The notes below the pieces were generated by a model. The model made no database searches. It had not been told where the DNA came from and saw nothing but the letters and a program-made list of their open reading frames with translations. From the NCBI GenBank assembly GCA_902539895.1, contig CACBMD010000012.1, positions 1 through 43,972 on the forward strand: a stretch of DNA of 43,972 bases. The letters are read 5' to 3'. A program made the position numbers and the translations under genes. Shown here in pieces: positions 18,281-27,238 of this stretch. Source of the stretch: an uncultured SAR116 cluster alpha proteobacterium (GTDB taxonomy: Bacteria; Pseudomonadota; Alphaproteobacteria; Puniceispirillales; Marisalimonadaceae). Position 1 is the stretch's first letter. Every line of letters begins with the position of its first letter.

Positions 18281-18511
18281 TTATTTTCTATTTTTATATT
18301 TATTTTTGAATTCAATTATTCCATATATTAATTCAGCAATTTTAAATCTAAAGGCCCCTAAAACTGCGGTAAAACCAAAAAACCAGTATAGAGCAGCATT
18401 TAAAAAATCACCTTCTTCACGAAGAGTACTTGCTTCAAAATGACATAAAAGTGCAGACCAAATAAACATTGCAGTAATAATTATTTGTCCAAATGTTTTT
18501 CTTTTTTTCAT
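18281..18511 (-). CDS. Small membrane protein, unrecognised
   Basis: 76 aa with two hydrophobic segments (about residues 9-25 and 37-55) and a Lys-rich C-terminal end. It starts 15 bases after flhB and has the same strand and spacing style as the flagellar genes. No family was recognised. It might assist export-apparatus assembly or be an unrelated passenger. Confidence 0.6.
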   Translation of the reverse strand: MKKRKTFGQIIITAMFIWSALLCHFEASTLREEGDFLNAALYWFFGFTAVLGAFRFKIAELIYGIIEFKNKYKNRK

Positions 18512-18526
18512 ATTATCAACAAAGGT

Positions 18527-19672
18527 TTATTTAATTGTTTTTCCATATTCATCAAAACTCATATTTTCAGGTATCTCAAATTCAGGATAATCAGTTTCCT
18601 CTCCTCTTTCAATTTTAAAGATATAAGCTAATACAGAAGCAACAGCTGAATAGAGATTTTCTGAAATTTCCTTTCCTATTTCTCCTGTAAAATAAAGAGC
18701 CCTAGCAAGTAAAGGGCTTCGAAATACTATAACTTTATTTTCATCAGCCAATTTTATTATTTTTTCTGCTATCATTCCTCTTCCCATTGCTAAAATTATT
18801 GGAGCACCCTCTGAACCTACTTCATATTTTATAGCAACTGCAAAATGAGTTGGGTTTGTGATTACAGCTGATGCATCTTTTACATCATCGAGAGCAGCAG
18901 ATTGAGTGGCAGCTCTATTGGCAATCTCATTTTGTAATTTTCTAATTTTTTGTTTAACCTCTGGTGATCCGTCCGTATCTTTATGTTCATCTTTTACTTC
19001 TTTAATTGTCATTTTTAATTTTTCTACATGTTGGTATTTCTGCCAAATAAAATCAAAAATTGCTATGAAACCTAAAACAATTAACAAAGCAATTGTGAGT
19101 TGAGGAAAGTTGTAAAGTAGGTTTGATAAAGCGGAATATAAATTACGTTCAGATAAATTGATTATATCTTTTAAATTATAATAAATTACGAAGAATGTAA
19201 TTCCACCTAATAATCCAACTTTGAATAAAGACTTGATAAGTTCAAACAGACCTTTAGAAGAAAATATTCTTTTTAAACCTGATAATAAGTTAATCCTATT
19301 GGATTTGAATTGAAAAGCTTTTGGAGCAAAATTAATACCTCCAATAGCCATTTGTGTTATTAAAATAATTAATATTAAAGGAACACCAACAATTAGAGTT
19401 ATATTAATTACATATTTAATCAATTTATGCATACCATAGGCTGGAGAAACATTTGTTATATAAGCAAGATCAAATAAGAAAAATGTCTTCCAGATTGCTA
19501 AAAAATCTCTAGCAAAGAAAGGTATCGAAGACAGAACCATTAATCCTATTATTAATGATGTAAACACAAACATTTCTTTAGACGATAATACCTGACCATC
19601 CTCAGCCGCTTTATCTAATTTTCTTTGGGAGGGTTCTTCGGTTTTATCTTGTGAATTATCTTCTTCAGCCAT
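18527..19672 (-). CDS. flhB: Flagellar export apparatus switch protein FlhB
   Basis: FlhB switches export from rod/hook to filament substrates by self-cleavage. The 381-aa protein has an N-terminal DKTEEPSQRKLDKA segment, four membrane segments and a cytoplasmic domain with the autocleavage motif NPTH at about residues 272-275 (ITNPTHFAVAIKY). The linker EVKQKIRKLQNEIANRA is typical. It follows fliR with a 2-base gap. Confidence 0.96.
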   Translation of the reverse strand: MAEEDNSQDKTEEPSQRKLDKAAEDGQVLSSKEMFVFTSLIIGLMVLSSIPFFARDFLAIWKTFFLFDLAYITNVSPAYGMHKLIKYVINITLIVGVPLILIILITQMAIGGINFAPKAFQFKSNRINLLSGLKRIFSSKGLFELIKSLFKVGLLGGITFFVIYYNLKDIINLSERNLYSALSNLLYNFPQLTIALLIVLGFIAIFDFIWQKYQHVEKLKMTIKEVKDEHKDTDGSPEVKQKIRKLQNEIANRAATQSAALDDVKDASAVITNPTHFAVAIKYEVGSEGAPIILAMGRGMIAEKIIKLADENKVIVFRSPLLARALYFTGEIGKEISENLYSAVASVLAYIFKIERGEETDYPEFEIPENMSFDEYGKTIK

Positions 19673-19674
19673 TA

Positions 19675-20487
19675 CTAATTTCCTTCTTTATAAGAATAAA
19701 GAACCTCGTCAATTAAATTAATTGCTGTAGCCGTTAAATCAGAAAAAGCATTTGAAATTGGCTCAACCCCTAAATATAAAAAAATAAAAACACTTATTAA
19801 CGCAATTGGAAAACCAAATGAAAATAGATTTAATGATGGTGCAGATCTTGTAATTATGCCAATTGAACATTGTATTAACAATAATCCACCCACAATTGGC
19901 AAACTGATTAAAGCAGCTAGATATAACATATCTCCAAAGGTGTTGACAGCAACATTACTAACCTCAGAAAAATCAAGGATTAGACCAATTGGTAAGTAAA
20001 CATAACTTTCAATAAGTAATTTTAGTAAATATAAATGACCGTCTAACGATAAAAAACAAGATATTAGAAATAAAGTCAAGACTGTACTCAAAACAAGTGT
20101 TTGACCTCCAGATTGGGGATCAATCATGCTTGACATTGATAGTCCAGCTGTAGATGCTATTTTCTCACCTGCAACTGCTGCTGCAGAAAAAATTATATTT
20201 AAAATCAATCCTACTGAAAGCCCTATACCAATTTCAGACAATATAAGTAAAAATAAATCAAAACCTTGCATATTTTGTATTTCTGGTACTTCAATAACAG
20301 GAAATAAAAACGCAGTTAGACTTATGCTTGCTATAATTCTTACCTGTAAGGGGATTCCTCCTAATGAAAAAAATGGTGCACTAATTAAAAAGGAAGAAAT
20401 ACGTAAAGATGATACAAAAAAAATTACCATATATTGGTATAAGTTAAATAAATTAACTCCTGGTAAAGCAAACTCTAACCCATTCAT
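19675..20487 (-). CDS. fliR: Flagellar export gate protein FliR
   Basis: Part of the FliPQR export gate in the basal-body membrane. The 270-aa protein has about six hydrophobic segments and the FliR patterns VRIIASISLTAFLFPVI and AAVAGEKIASTAGLSMSSMI, then DPQSGGQT. It lies between fliQ and flhB, as in most flagellar operons. Confidence 0.95.
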   Translation of the reverse strand: MNGLEFALPGVNLFNLYQYMVIFFVSSLRISSFLISAPFFSLGGIPLQVRIIASISLTAFLFPVIEVPEIQNMQGFDLFLLILSEIGIGLSVGLILNIIFSAAAVAGEKIASTAGLSMSSMIDPQSGGQTLVLSTVLTLFLISCFLSLDGHLYLLKLLIESYVYLPIGLILDFSEVSNVAVNTFGDMLYLAALISLPIVGGLLLIQCSIGIITRSAPSLNLFSFGFPIALISVFIFLYLGVEPISNAFSDLTATAINLIDEVLYSYKEGN

Positions 20488-20505
20488 AATAAATTTCTTT
20501 CGTGT

Positions 20506-20778
20506 TTAATTTTGTCCTACACCAGCAACCTGATCAAAAATAAAATTAAAGTAATCAACAAGTCCCATCATAAAAAAATTACCCAATAATCCTATGCCTA
20601 ACATTACTACGATAACTTTAGGCACAAAACTAAGTGTCATTTCATTGATTGATGTTGCAGCTTGGATAATACCTATCAAAAGACCTATACCAAGTGCTAA
20701 AGCTAAGATAGGCCCAGAAACAAGCAAAACCTGATAAAAAGCCATACTTAACATATTAATATTTTCATCAAAGTTCAT
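20506..20778 (-). CDS. fliQ: Flagellar export gate protein FliQ
   Basis: The 90-aa hydrophobic gate subunit has two membrane helices. GPILALALGIGLLIGIIQAA and TSINEMTLSFVPK are characteristic. It begins 4 bases after the fliP stop. Confidence 0.95.
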   Translation of the reverse strand: MNFDENINMLSMAFYQVLLVSGPILALALGIGLLIGIIQAATSINEMTLSFVPKVIVVMLGIGLLGNFFMMGLVDYFNFIFDQVAGVGQN

Positions 20779-20782
20779 TTTT

Positions 20783-21631
20783 TTATCCTGCTGAAAAAGT
20801 GCTTACTAAAGATCCAACTGTCATGCTCCATCCATCAACTAAAACAAATAATAATAATTTAAATGGAAGTGCAACTAACATTGGAGACAACATCATCATT
20901 CCAAGTGACATTAAAATAGATGAAATAACCATATCAATTACTAAGAAAGGTAAAAATAAAAGAAACCCTATTTGAAATGCAGTTTTAAGCTCACTAGTCA
21001 TAAATGCAGGAAGAGCTATTCTAAAGGGAATGTCAGATACTTTATCAAATTTTTCTAAGCCAGCTAATTCAGTGAACATAATTAAGTCTGTTTTTCTCGT
21101 ATTTTTAACCATAAATTGTTTCATTTCACTACTTGCTGTTTCAATAGCTTGTTCTGCTGGTAAACTTTTTTCCATATATGGAACCGCAGCATTTTCATAA
21201 ACCTTATTGAACGTTGGAGCCATAATAAAAAACGTTAAAAAAAGAGATATTGCTATTAATACTTGATTAGGAGGAGTTTGTTGTGTTCCTAAAGCTTGAC
21301 GGAGAATTGACATAACAATAATTATCCTTGTAAAACTTGTCATTCCAAGAACTAAAGAAGGTAAAACTGTCAATGCTGTCATTAATAATAAAATTTGTAA
21401 CGGAAATGAGTATTCAGTTGTATCACCATTAGTTGATACGTTTAATGCAGGAAACCCAGAAGCAATAGGCTCACCTATAGCTTGAACAGGAAATCCACTT
21501 ATTAAAACTAAAGCCACAAAAAAAGATAATTTTTTAAGTAAACTTATTATAATTTTATAAATTTCTTCTTTAGTATTTAAAAAATAGTGCCCTTTAATGG
21601 GTTGTGGGCAAATTGCTCTACGCATTTTCAT
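20783..21631 (-). CDS. fliP: Flagellar export gate protein FliP
   Basis: Core pentamer subunit of the export gate. The 282-aa protein contains LTVLPSLVLGMTSFTRIIIV, LRQALGTQQTPPNQVLI and the C-terminal PFLVIDMVISSILMSLGMMM, LSP. A hydrophobic signal-like segment at about residues 32-50 is preceded by an unusually long basic leader. The ATG lies inside fliO (14-base overlap); ATG at 21625 is an alternative. Confidence 0.94.
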   Translation of the reverse strand: MKMRRAICPQPIKGHYFLNTKEEIYKIIISLLKKLSFFVALVLISGFPVQAIGEPIASGFPALNVSTNGDTTEYSFPLQILLLMTALTVLPSLVLGMTSFTRIIIVMSILRQALGTQQTPPNQVLIAISLFLTFFIMAPTFNKVYENAAVPYMEKSLPAEQAIETASSEMKQFMVKNTRKTDLIMFTELAGLEKFDKVSDIPFRIALPAFMTSELKTAFQIGFLLFLPFLVIDMVISSILMSLGMMMLSPMLVALPFKLLLFVLVDGWSMTVGSLVSTFSAG

Positions 21632-22034
21632 TACCTTTTTTATGAGCTGTTAATAAATCAGAGATATTTACATGTTGAAGAGGTTTAGAAATTTTAGCTT
21701 TTTCTTTTAGAGGAGTATTTTTAATTGATAACTGTTCAGAAGGTTTGTAATTTGGATTACTTGTTTTAAGTTTTGGTTGATCAATTTGTGTTAGTGATCC
21801 CCTGCCAGACTTATGTCCTACAAAGAAAAATTTTTCTTCATCAACTTTAAAAACATAAGCTAGGAAACCATTATTAAGAGGCATCTGATGAATAACATCA
21901 AAACTATTTTCCTTTTTAATGATTTTTTTTAGATGCCCACTTTTTTTCTTAACAATAAAAGCAACAACACCTAATATTAATAAAAATGAAATTACAACAA
22001 TAACTGTAGTAAAATCTGGTACTGACTGTGACAT
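21618..22034 (-). CDS. fliO: Flagellar biosynthetic protein FliO
   Basis: FliO is a small single-pass chaperone that helps FliP complex assembly. The 138-aa protein has a membrane segment at about residues 8-28, then a basic KKKSGHLKK stretch and a soluble domain with VDEEKFFFVGHKSGRGSLTQ, typical of FliO/FliZ. It starts after a 108-base gap that holds a sigma54 promoter, so it opens the fliOPQR-flhB unit. Confidence 0.85.
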   Translation of the reverse strand: MSQSVPDFTTVIVVISFLLILGVVAFIVKKKSGHLKKIIKKENSFDVIHQMPLNNGFLAYVFKVDEEKFFFVGHKSGRGSLTQIDQPKLKTSNPNYKPSEQLSIKNTPLKEKAKISKPLQHVNISDLLTAHKKGNENA

Positions 22035-22041
22035 TTAAACT

Positions 22042-22064
22042 TTCCTTATTTTTTAGATAAGGAA
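22042..22064 (-). repeat. Hairpin overlapping the fliO ribosome site and promoter
   Basis: TTCCTTAT and ATAAGGAA (22042-22049 and 22057-22064) are perfect arms around a 7-base loop. On the minus strand the downstream arm contains the fliO Shine-Dalgarno (AAGGAAAG). The upstream arm overlaps the -12 end of the sigma54 promoter, so RNAs starting near 22053 would lack it. Confidence 0.55.
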
Positions 22065-22079
22065 GCAAGAAATATGCCA
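22063..22079 (-). promoter_or_regulatory. Sigma54 (-24/-12) promoter for fliOPQR-flhB
   Basis: On the minus strand the sequence reads TGGCATA-TTTC-TTGCT. The GG (22078-22077) and GC (22066-22065) are separated by exactly 10 bases, as required. Predicted initiation near 22053 gives a 19-base leader before the fliO ATG. Confidence 0.8.
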
Positions 22080-22126
22080 TCATTAGATTTCCAAATTAAG
22101 TCATTGTTTTTAATATATTAATTTTT

Positions 22127-22140
22127 GTCAAATTTTTGTA
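22127..22140. promoter_or_regulatory. Candidate FleQ-type half-conserved box upstream of the fliO promoter
   Basis: GTCAAATTTTTGTA lies about 50 bases upstream of the fliO -24 element. It fits the left half of a GTCAA-N4-TTGAC dyad, the type described for Pseudomonas FleQ, but the right half is degraded. Confidence 0.3.
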
Positions 22141-22142
22141 AT

Positions 22143-22457
22143 CTATATTTTCTGCACTCGATTTTCTGGGTTTGTAACCTCTGTGAATCTGATGCCAAAT
22201 CTTTCACCAACCATAACCACTTCACCTTTAGCAATTTTAACTCCGTTTGCTAAAATATCTAATGGATCACCTGCTAGTCTTTCCAGTTCTACTACAGATC
22301 CTTCATTGAGTCTTAAAAGGTCTCTTATCTTAAGTTCAGTTGAACCAACCTCAACAGTAAGTTTTACTTCAATGTTTTCTAGAACCTTGAGATTATCTAG
22401 TCCTGTTTTATCTGTTACTGTTTCTTCAACTTGAGCTTCAGCTTCGTTTTCTGCCAT
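22143..22457 (-). CDS. fliN: Flagellar motor switch protein FliN
   Basis: C-ring protein of the rotor switch. The 104-aa protein is a SpoA-domain protein with LENIEVKLTVEVGSTELKIR, LLRLNEGSVVELERLAGDP and the typical GEVVMVGERFGIRFTEV end. The first 17 residues are acidic. It follows fliM by 19 bases. Confidence 0.96.
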   Translation of the reverse strand: MAENEAEAQVEETVTDKTGLDNLKVLENIEVKLTVEVGSTELKIRDLLRLNEGSVVELERLAGDPLDILANGVKIAKGEVVMVGERFGIRFTEVTNPENRVQKI

Positions 22458-22476
22458 TACAATTACTCCTCAATAT

Positions 22477-23445
22477 TTATATTCTATTTTTTAAACTGAC
22501 TGCAACTTGACCATTTGTTTCGCCAATTTCTGCTTTGAATAAAATTTTATCATTTACAAAAAAATCGACTCCATCAACTGGGGGTAAATTCATCACGTCT
22601 CCTTCTTTAAATTGAACGAGATTAGATAATGAAACAGATGGTTCACTCAAAATTGCTGATACAGGAAGTGGAATATTCAATACCGATTTTTCTAAGCGCT
22701 CTCTCCAGCTTATATCGTCATTAATTATATCACTTTGAACCCTAGAACGTAATAAAGAAGCAATTGGCTTTAATGTTTGTAAAGGATAAATTATATCAAA
22801 TGACGCTGAATCAACATTTGGAAGTTGAACCACAAAAGAACAAATTATTACTGAATCTGATGATTCTACTAAAGTTGCAAATTGTGGATTAATTTCTCTA
22901 CTTTGATGCTTTATAGTTATTGGCATAAGATCTTTCCAAGCAGCTTCAAGGCATTGAGTAATTCCATCTGAAACTATTTCAATTATTCGATCCTCAGTAG
23001 CAGTAAACTCTGCCTTAGCTGAAGGAAAGTTGGCTAATTTACCGCCATAATAACAATTTGTTAAAACACTGATAAAGGATGGTTCAAGTACAAGTAACAT
23101 TGACCCTCTAAGTTCATCAATCCTACTTGTGCTTAAGCTCATAAAACTATTTAGACCTGCACTATATTCGTCATATGTTTTTACTTCTGGAGGAAATGGG
23201 TTGATTTTTGGCTGCAATCTTATCATAGGTAAAAATATACTTCTAACTAATCGAGCAAATCTTTCATTAATTAACCTTAATGCATAGTAATCACCAAGAA
23301 GTTCCAAATTATCTGAACCGAATGTAAAATCTGTTACTTCAACATCATTATTCAATCCTGAATTTGCAGTAATTTCACCAGATTGCAGTCCTTCCATTAA
23401 GGCTGAAACTTCATCAGAAGATAATTTTCTAGATGTATTAGACAT
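22477..23445 (-). CDS. fliM: Flagellar motor switch protein FliM
   Basis: C-ring protein that binds phospho-CheY and couples FliG to FliN. The 322-aa protein has the N-terminal LSSDEVSALMEGL, matching the LSQDEIDALL CheY-binding segment, a middle domain with YDEYSAGLNSFMSLSTSRID and LEPSFISVLTNCYYGGK, and a SpoA domain with FKEGDVMNLP and VDFFVNDKILFKAEIGE. It lies 18 bases after fliL. Confidence 0.95.
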   Translation of the reverse strand: MSNTSRKLSSDEVSALMEGLQSGEITANSGLNNDVEVTDFTFGSDNLELLGDYYALRLINERFARLVRSIFLPMIRLQPKINPFPPEVKTYDEYSAGLNSFMSLSTSRIDELRGSMLLVLEPSFISVLTNCYYGGKLANFPSAKAEFTATEDRIIEIVSDGITQCLEAAWKDLMPITIKHQSREINPQFATLVESSDSVIICSFVVQLPNVDSASFDIIYPLQTLKPIASLLRSRVQSDIINDDISWRERLEKSVLNIPLPVSAILSEPSVSLSNLVQFKEGDVMNLPPVDGVDFFVNDKILFKAEIGETNGQVAVSLKNRI

Positions 23446-23463
23446 TAATTTATAAATCCTAAC

Positions 23464-24063
23464 TTATTGTAAAATGAATGCAGTGAAATATACATCTTCT
23501 ATACCTGGAAATTCATCAAGAGATTCTAATTTTTTATTCAGAACTACTATTAATCTCTCAGATAATTTTTTCTTACCCTCACTTCCTGAAATATCTTCTT
23601 CTGTAAAATCACTTATTGTTGACAATATTTCAGAACGTAAAGCTAATTGATGAGAGTCAACTACTTCCATTACTTTCTCATCATATTGTGTGGACACACC
23701 AACACTTACCTGTAAAAATTTCCTACTACCTTTTAAGTTTGTCGTGAAATCACCTGGGAATTCAAAATAAGTAGTTTCATAACTATCAACTTCTGGAATG
23801 GCTTTAACATTCTTTTTTATTATACCATCTTCACCTTCTTCTTCACCTTCTTTATTTTCAGCATCTTCAGTTTTTTTCTTCTCAGCTTCTTTACCTTCGA
23901 TGATTTGATTAACTTCTGCAGAAGGATCTGGCTCAGGCTCACCTCCAAATAAAAAATAACCAATTCCCAGACCAACAGCTATTAGCAAAATGCCGCCTAC
24001 TACAAAAATAATTATTTTTAACAAATTACTTTTTTTTGGTTCTTCTTCTACTTCATCTGCCAT
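23464..24063 (-). CDS. fliL: Flagellar basal-body associated protein FliL
   Basis: FliL is a single-pass protein that forms a ring around stator units. The 199-aa protein has a membrane segment at residues 14-37, a Glu/Lys-rich linker at about 45-85, and the periplasmic C-terminal domain with FTTNLKGSRKFLQVSVGVS and IEDVYFTAFILQ. It is followed by fliM as usual. Confidence 0.92.
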   Translation of the reverse strand: MADEVEEEPKKSNLLKIIIFVVGGILLIAVGLGIGYFLFGGEPEPDPSAEVNQIIEGKEAEKKKTEDAENKEGEEEGEDGIIKKNVKAIPEVDSYETTYFEFPGDFTTNLKGSRKFLQVSVGVSTQYDEKVMEVVDSHQLALRSEILSTISDFTEEDISGSEGKKKLSERLIVVLNKKLESLDEFPGIEDVYFTAFILQ

Positions 24064-24087
24064 TTTTTTCTCACTAATCAGTTATTA

Positions 24088-25431
24088 TTATGCTATTACG
24101 TTTATAATATGTCTAGATGAAACATCATCACCCAAATCTGTTATCATATTTTGTTTTTCTTTTTCATTTTCAGACTTTAAAATATTGTTTTGGTCATCAT
24201 TATTTGAATTTTTGCTAAAACTATTTTCTGAGCCAAAATATTTTGTATCGTCGTGAGCTGAAAATTCTAAATTGATTCCTTGATCATTAAAGAGTTTTTG
24301 TAAATGATTTTCATTTTGAGTTAATGCATTTGTAACAAATGTATTTTCTGTAATTATTTTTACGTTGCCTGTTCCATTTTTTAGACTTATGGATACTTTT
24401 AGTCTTCCTAAATTTTTTGGTTTGAGGTTAAACTCAATTTCTTCTCCACCATTTTCTAGAGCATTTTCTATTCTAGAAACAAGTTTTGTAGTCCAACCTT
24501 TTTGACTTAAATCAAGTGTATCTAATAAGCCTTCTAAGATAGAATTCACTCCACCACTTGAAAGTGAAGTATAATTTTGTTGAGTAAATTGATTTCCCTT
24601 ACTACTTGAATTAGCAGAGTTTTGAATGTTGTAAACTTTATCATTAGCTTTGATTTCATTCATCTTATTCTTTTTTAATTCATCACCAAATTGATTATTG
24701 TTGTAATTTAAATTTGTGTTGTTAGACAATTTTGATTCTAACAAAGATGTTGGATCTAATTGTTCTTTATTTTTAAAAGAATTAGAATTTGATATATGAT
24801 ATAATTTATTAGGATGATCATTTTTGTTAATTTTTTTAACAAAATTTAGTTTTTTATTTTTTGACTTTAAACTAGTTTGATTTTCTAAGTTATTTTCGAA
24901 CTTTATATCATCGGTATTTTTATTTATAATGTTCGATTTAGTAGATTTTTGTTTATTTTGATCATTAGCATGTTCCATGTTTTTTAAAACAGATGGTAAA
25001 AACTTTGAACTTTCTTTTTTAAACCTTGGATCAATTTTATTGTTTAATGCTTTAAGTTTTTGATATTCAGGTAACTTAATGAAGAAATTTTTATTAAAAT
25101 CCTTTGCTGTATCTAATAAACTTAATAATTTGTCTTTTACTTCAGTTTTAATATTATGATCTGCTTCAATCTCACTTTGAATTTTTTTAAAATCATCTAA
25201 GCCTAAATTTTTAACGTTTAAATTTGGAAGAATATTTGATAAATAATCTAGGATTTCTATATCCTCTTTGTTAAAAACAAACTCAAAATCATTAGAAATA
25301 TCTTTTGATTTTACGTCATTAATATTTAAGTTTATTGAAAATAACGATCCTAATAAAGAAGTGTTATCTTCTCCTTTATTTGAAATAGACAAAAAGTCAG
25401 AATTGTTATTTACATCATTTGTAATTTTCAT
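24088..25431 (-). CDS. fliK: Flagellar hook-length control protein FliK
   Basis: FliK measures hook length and triggers the FlhB switch. The 447-aa protein is mostly Asn/Lys/Ser-rich disorder, then a Flg_hook domain near residues 335-400 with FNLKPKNLGRLKVSISLKNG and LQKLFNDQGINLEF. The ATG at 25431 is preferred over ATG 25443, since the sigma54 promoter should start transcription near 25447, leaving 4 bases for the longer form. Confidence 0.88.
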   Translation of the reverse strand: MKITNDVNNNSDFLSISNKGEDNTSLLGSLFSINLNINDVKSKDISNDFEFVFNKEDIEILDYLSNILPNLNVKNLGLDDFKKIQSEIEADHNIKTEVKDKLLSLLDTAKDFNKNFFIKLPEYQKLKALNNKIDPRFKKESSKFLPSVLKNMEHANDQNKQKSTKSNIINKNTDDIKFENNLENQTSLKSKNKKLNFVKKINKNDHPNKLYHISNSNSFKNKEQLDPTSLLESKLSNNTNLNYNNNQFGDELKKNKMNEIKANDKVYNIQNSANSSSKGNQFTQQNYTSLSSGGVNSILEGLLDTLDLSQKGWTTKLVSRIENALENGGEEIEFNLKPKNLGRLKVSISLKNGTGNVKIITENTFVTNALTQNENHLQKLFNDQGINLEFSAHDDTKYFGSENSFSKNSNNDDQNNILKSENEKEKQNMITDLGDDVSSRHIINVIA

Positions 25432-25456
25432 TTTAAATTCCATATTTCAAAATTAT

Positions 25457-25474
25457 CTGCAAATACAGTGCCAT
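25457..25474 (-). promoter_or_regulatory. Sigma54 (-24/-12) promoter for fliK
   Basis: The minus strand reads TGGCACT-GTAT-TTGCA, essentially the consensus. GG (25472-25471) and GC (25460-25459) are 10 bases apart. It lies in the 70-base gap between fliJ and the fliK start and splits fliK-fliL-fliM-fliN from the upstream fleT-fliE-to-fliJ unit. Confidence 0.85.
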
Positions 25475-25501
25475 TATTAAAATATGTAATTCGAAAATAC
25501 T

Positions 25502-25891
25502 TTATTGAAAATTTTTGTTTTCTAATTCACTGATATAGTGTTTCTTATAATCTGTGGCTTTTTCTTCAGCTTTAATTTTTTTGAAATTATTCTCAATAAT
25601 TTTTTTTCTTATTATCTCTTTTTCAAAAAGTAAATATTTGTTTCTATTTGAAGCAATATCTTTTTGACTTTGAAGTGTATTTATCAATTGAGCATTATTT
25701 TTAAAAAATCCTGAATTAATTATTTTATTTGAAGAATTGTTACTACTCTCCATAATAGTGTTTATCTGATCAATCAAACTTTCATTTTTAGAAATTTCAT
25801 TTTGTACTAGATTAGAATTATTAATTTCTTTTGAAACGTCTTTTTTTCTAATTGTAGCAAGCCTTTGAAATCTTTTTATTTTTTTTTGCAA
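25502..25891 (-). CDS. fliJ: Flagellar export protein FliJ
   Basis: FliJ is the stalk-like coiled coil that links the FliI ATPase ring to FlhA. The 129-aa protein is highly charged, almost entirely helical, with a basic N terminus (KKIKRFQRLATIRKKDVSKE). It starts with TTG, 9 bases after the fliI stop; no upstream ATG is available. Identity rests on position, length and coiled-coil character, as FliJ is poorly conserved. A 9-base A tract is near the start. Confidence 0.82.
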   Translation of the reverse strand: MQKKIKRFQRLATIRKKDVSKEINNSNLVQNEISKNESLIDQINTIMESSNNSSNKIINSGFFKNNAQLINTLQSQKDIASNRNKYLLFEKEIIRKKIIENNFKKIKAEEKATDYKKHYISELENKNFQ

Positions 25892-25900
25892 CTATCTTAC

Positions 25901-27220
25901 CTATTCATACAATTTTAATAATGCCATTTTAGAACTCTCAAAATTTGCTTTTTCAGAACTGCTCTGTGATATAAAATCAATTAACTTTGGCCACATAGCT
26001 ATGGCATCATCAAGATCTTTATCTTGGCCAGAAGTATATCCTCCCATTAATAATAAGTCCTTATTTTCTAAGTAAGCACTTACATGTTTTCTGAAAAGTT
26101 TTGAAGCATTTGAGTGGTCATCTGCAATTAGGTCATTCATAACTCTACTAATAGAATTTGGGATATCAACTGCTGGATAAATACCCATTTGTGCGTTTAA
26201 TCTGCTAAGTACAATATGACCATCAAGTATTGCTCTTGCTGTATCAACTACTGGATCATTATTGTCATCTCCATCAGCTAAAATTGTATAAAACGAAGTA
26301 ATACTGCCATCTCCTTGATCACTCGTTCCTGTCCTCTCAATCAAATTAGGGATCATAGAAATTACAGATGGAGGATAACCTTTGGAGGTAGCAGCTTCAC
26401 CAAGTGACAATCCAATTTCTCTTTTTGCATGTGCAATCCTGGTAAGACTATCCATTATTAATAATACATTTTTACCTTGATCTCTAAAATATTCTGCGAT
26501 AGCCGTGGCTCTATTAGCCCCCCTAATTCTCATTAATGGTGATCTATCTGCTGGCACAGCAACAACAGTAATTTTTTGAGCAGAATCATCTTTAAATAAT
26601 TCATTTACCATAGTTCCAACTTCTCTAGCTCGTTCACCAATAAGTGCAATTACAACAACATCTGCCTCTGTATATTTACTCATCATTCCTAATAAAATTG
26701 ATTTACCAACTCCTGAACCAGCAATAATTCCAAGCCTTTGACCTTGGCCTACAGTTAGTAAAGCATTTATAATTCTTACCCCTACATCTAATGGTTTTTT
26801 GATTAAACTTCTTTTAAGAGGATTCATGACTTTACCCATGAGAGGCCATTTATTTTTAATTTTTCCTAAGGGTTTCTCATCTAGTGGTTTCCCAAAGGCA
26901 TCGGTTACTCTTCCCAGCATAGTATTATCAACTTCTATATATCTTCCATCATCTTGCAATGAGACCTCGCATCCAGAGACTATATGTGAAGAATGTTCTA
27001 AAATTGCAAGCATGTTATGCTTTTCGTTAAAACGAATAACTTCTGCTAGGATTTCTTTACCCATTTGATCTTTTACAACACAAAGACTTCCTATAGGTGC
27101 TGGAAAAGGATCGCAGTAAATAATATTTCCATCAAAATGATTAACTCTCCCTGAACTAAAAATTAATTTAGGTCTTTTTATTTTGGAAATATTATCCATT
27201 AATTTTGTCTCAAAATTCAT
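25901..27220 (-). CDS. fliI: Flagellum-specific ATPase FliI
   Basis: Hexameric export ATPase. The 439-aa protein has Walker A GIIAGSGVGKSILLGMM, Walker B NVLLIMDSLTRIAHAKREI and the FliI signature LGEAATSKGYPPSV, plus SITSFYTILADGDD and DPVVDTARAILDGHIVLSR. All catalytic residues are present. It follows fliH after 18 bases. Confidence 0.96.
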   Translation of the reverse strand: MNFETKLMDNISKIKRPKLIFSSGRVNHFDGNIIYCDPFPAPIGSLCVVKDQMGKEILAEVIRFNEKHNMLAILEHSSHIVSGCEVSLQDDGRYIEVDNTMLGRVTDAFGKPLDEKPLGKIKNKWPLMGKVMNPLKRSLIKKPLDVGVRIINALLTVGQGQRLGIIAGSGVGKSILLGMMSKYTEADVVVIALIGERAREVGTMVNELFKDDSAQKITVVAVPADRSPLMRIRGANRATAIAEYFRDQGKNVLLIMDSLTRIAHAKREIGLSLGEAATSKGYPPSVISMIPNLIERTGTSDQGDGSITSFYTILADGDDNNDPVVDTARAILDGHIVLSRLNAQMGIYPAVDIPNSISRVMNDLIADDHSNASKLFRKHVSAYLENKDLLLMGGYTSGQDKDLDDAIAMWPKLIDFISQSSSEKANFESSKMALLKLYE

Positions 27221-27238
27221 GAGTTACTTCCAATATTT

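Noticed and set aside
20126-20509. 127-aa plus-strand frame opposite fliR
   Set aside because: A shadow of FliR, which has clear family motifs.
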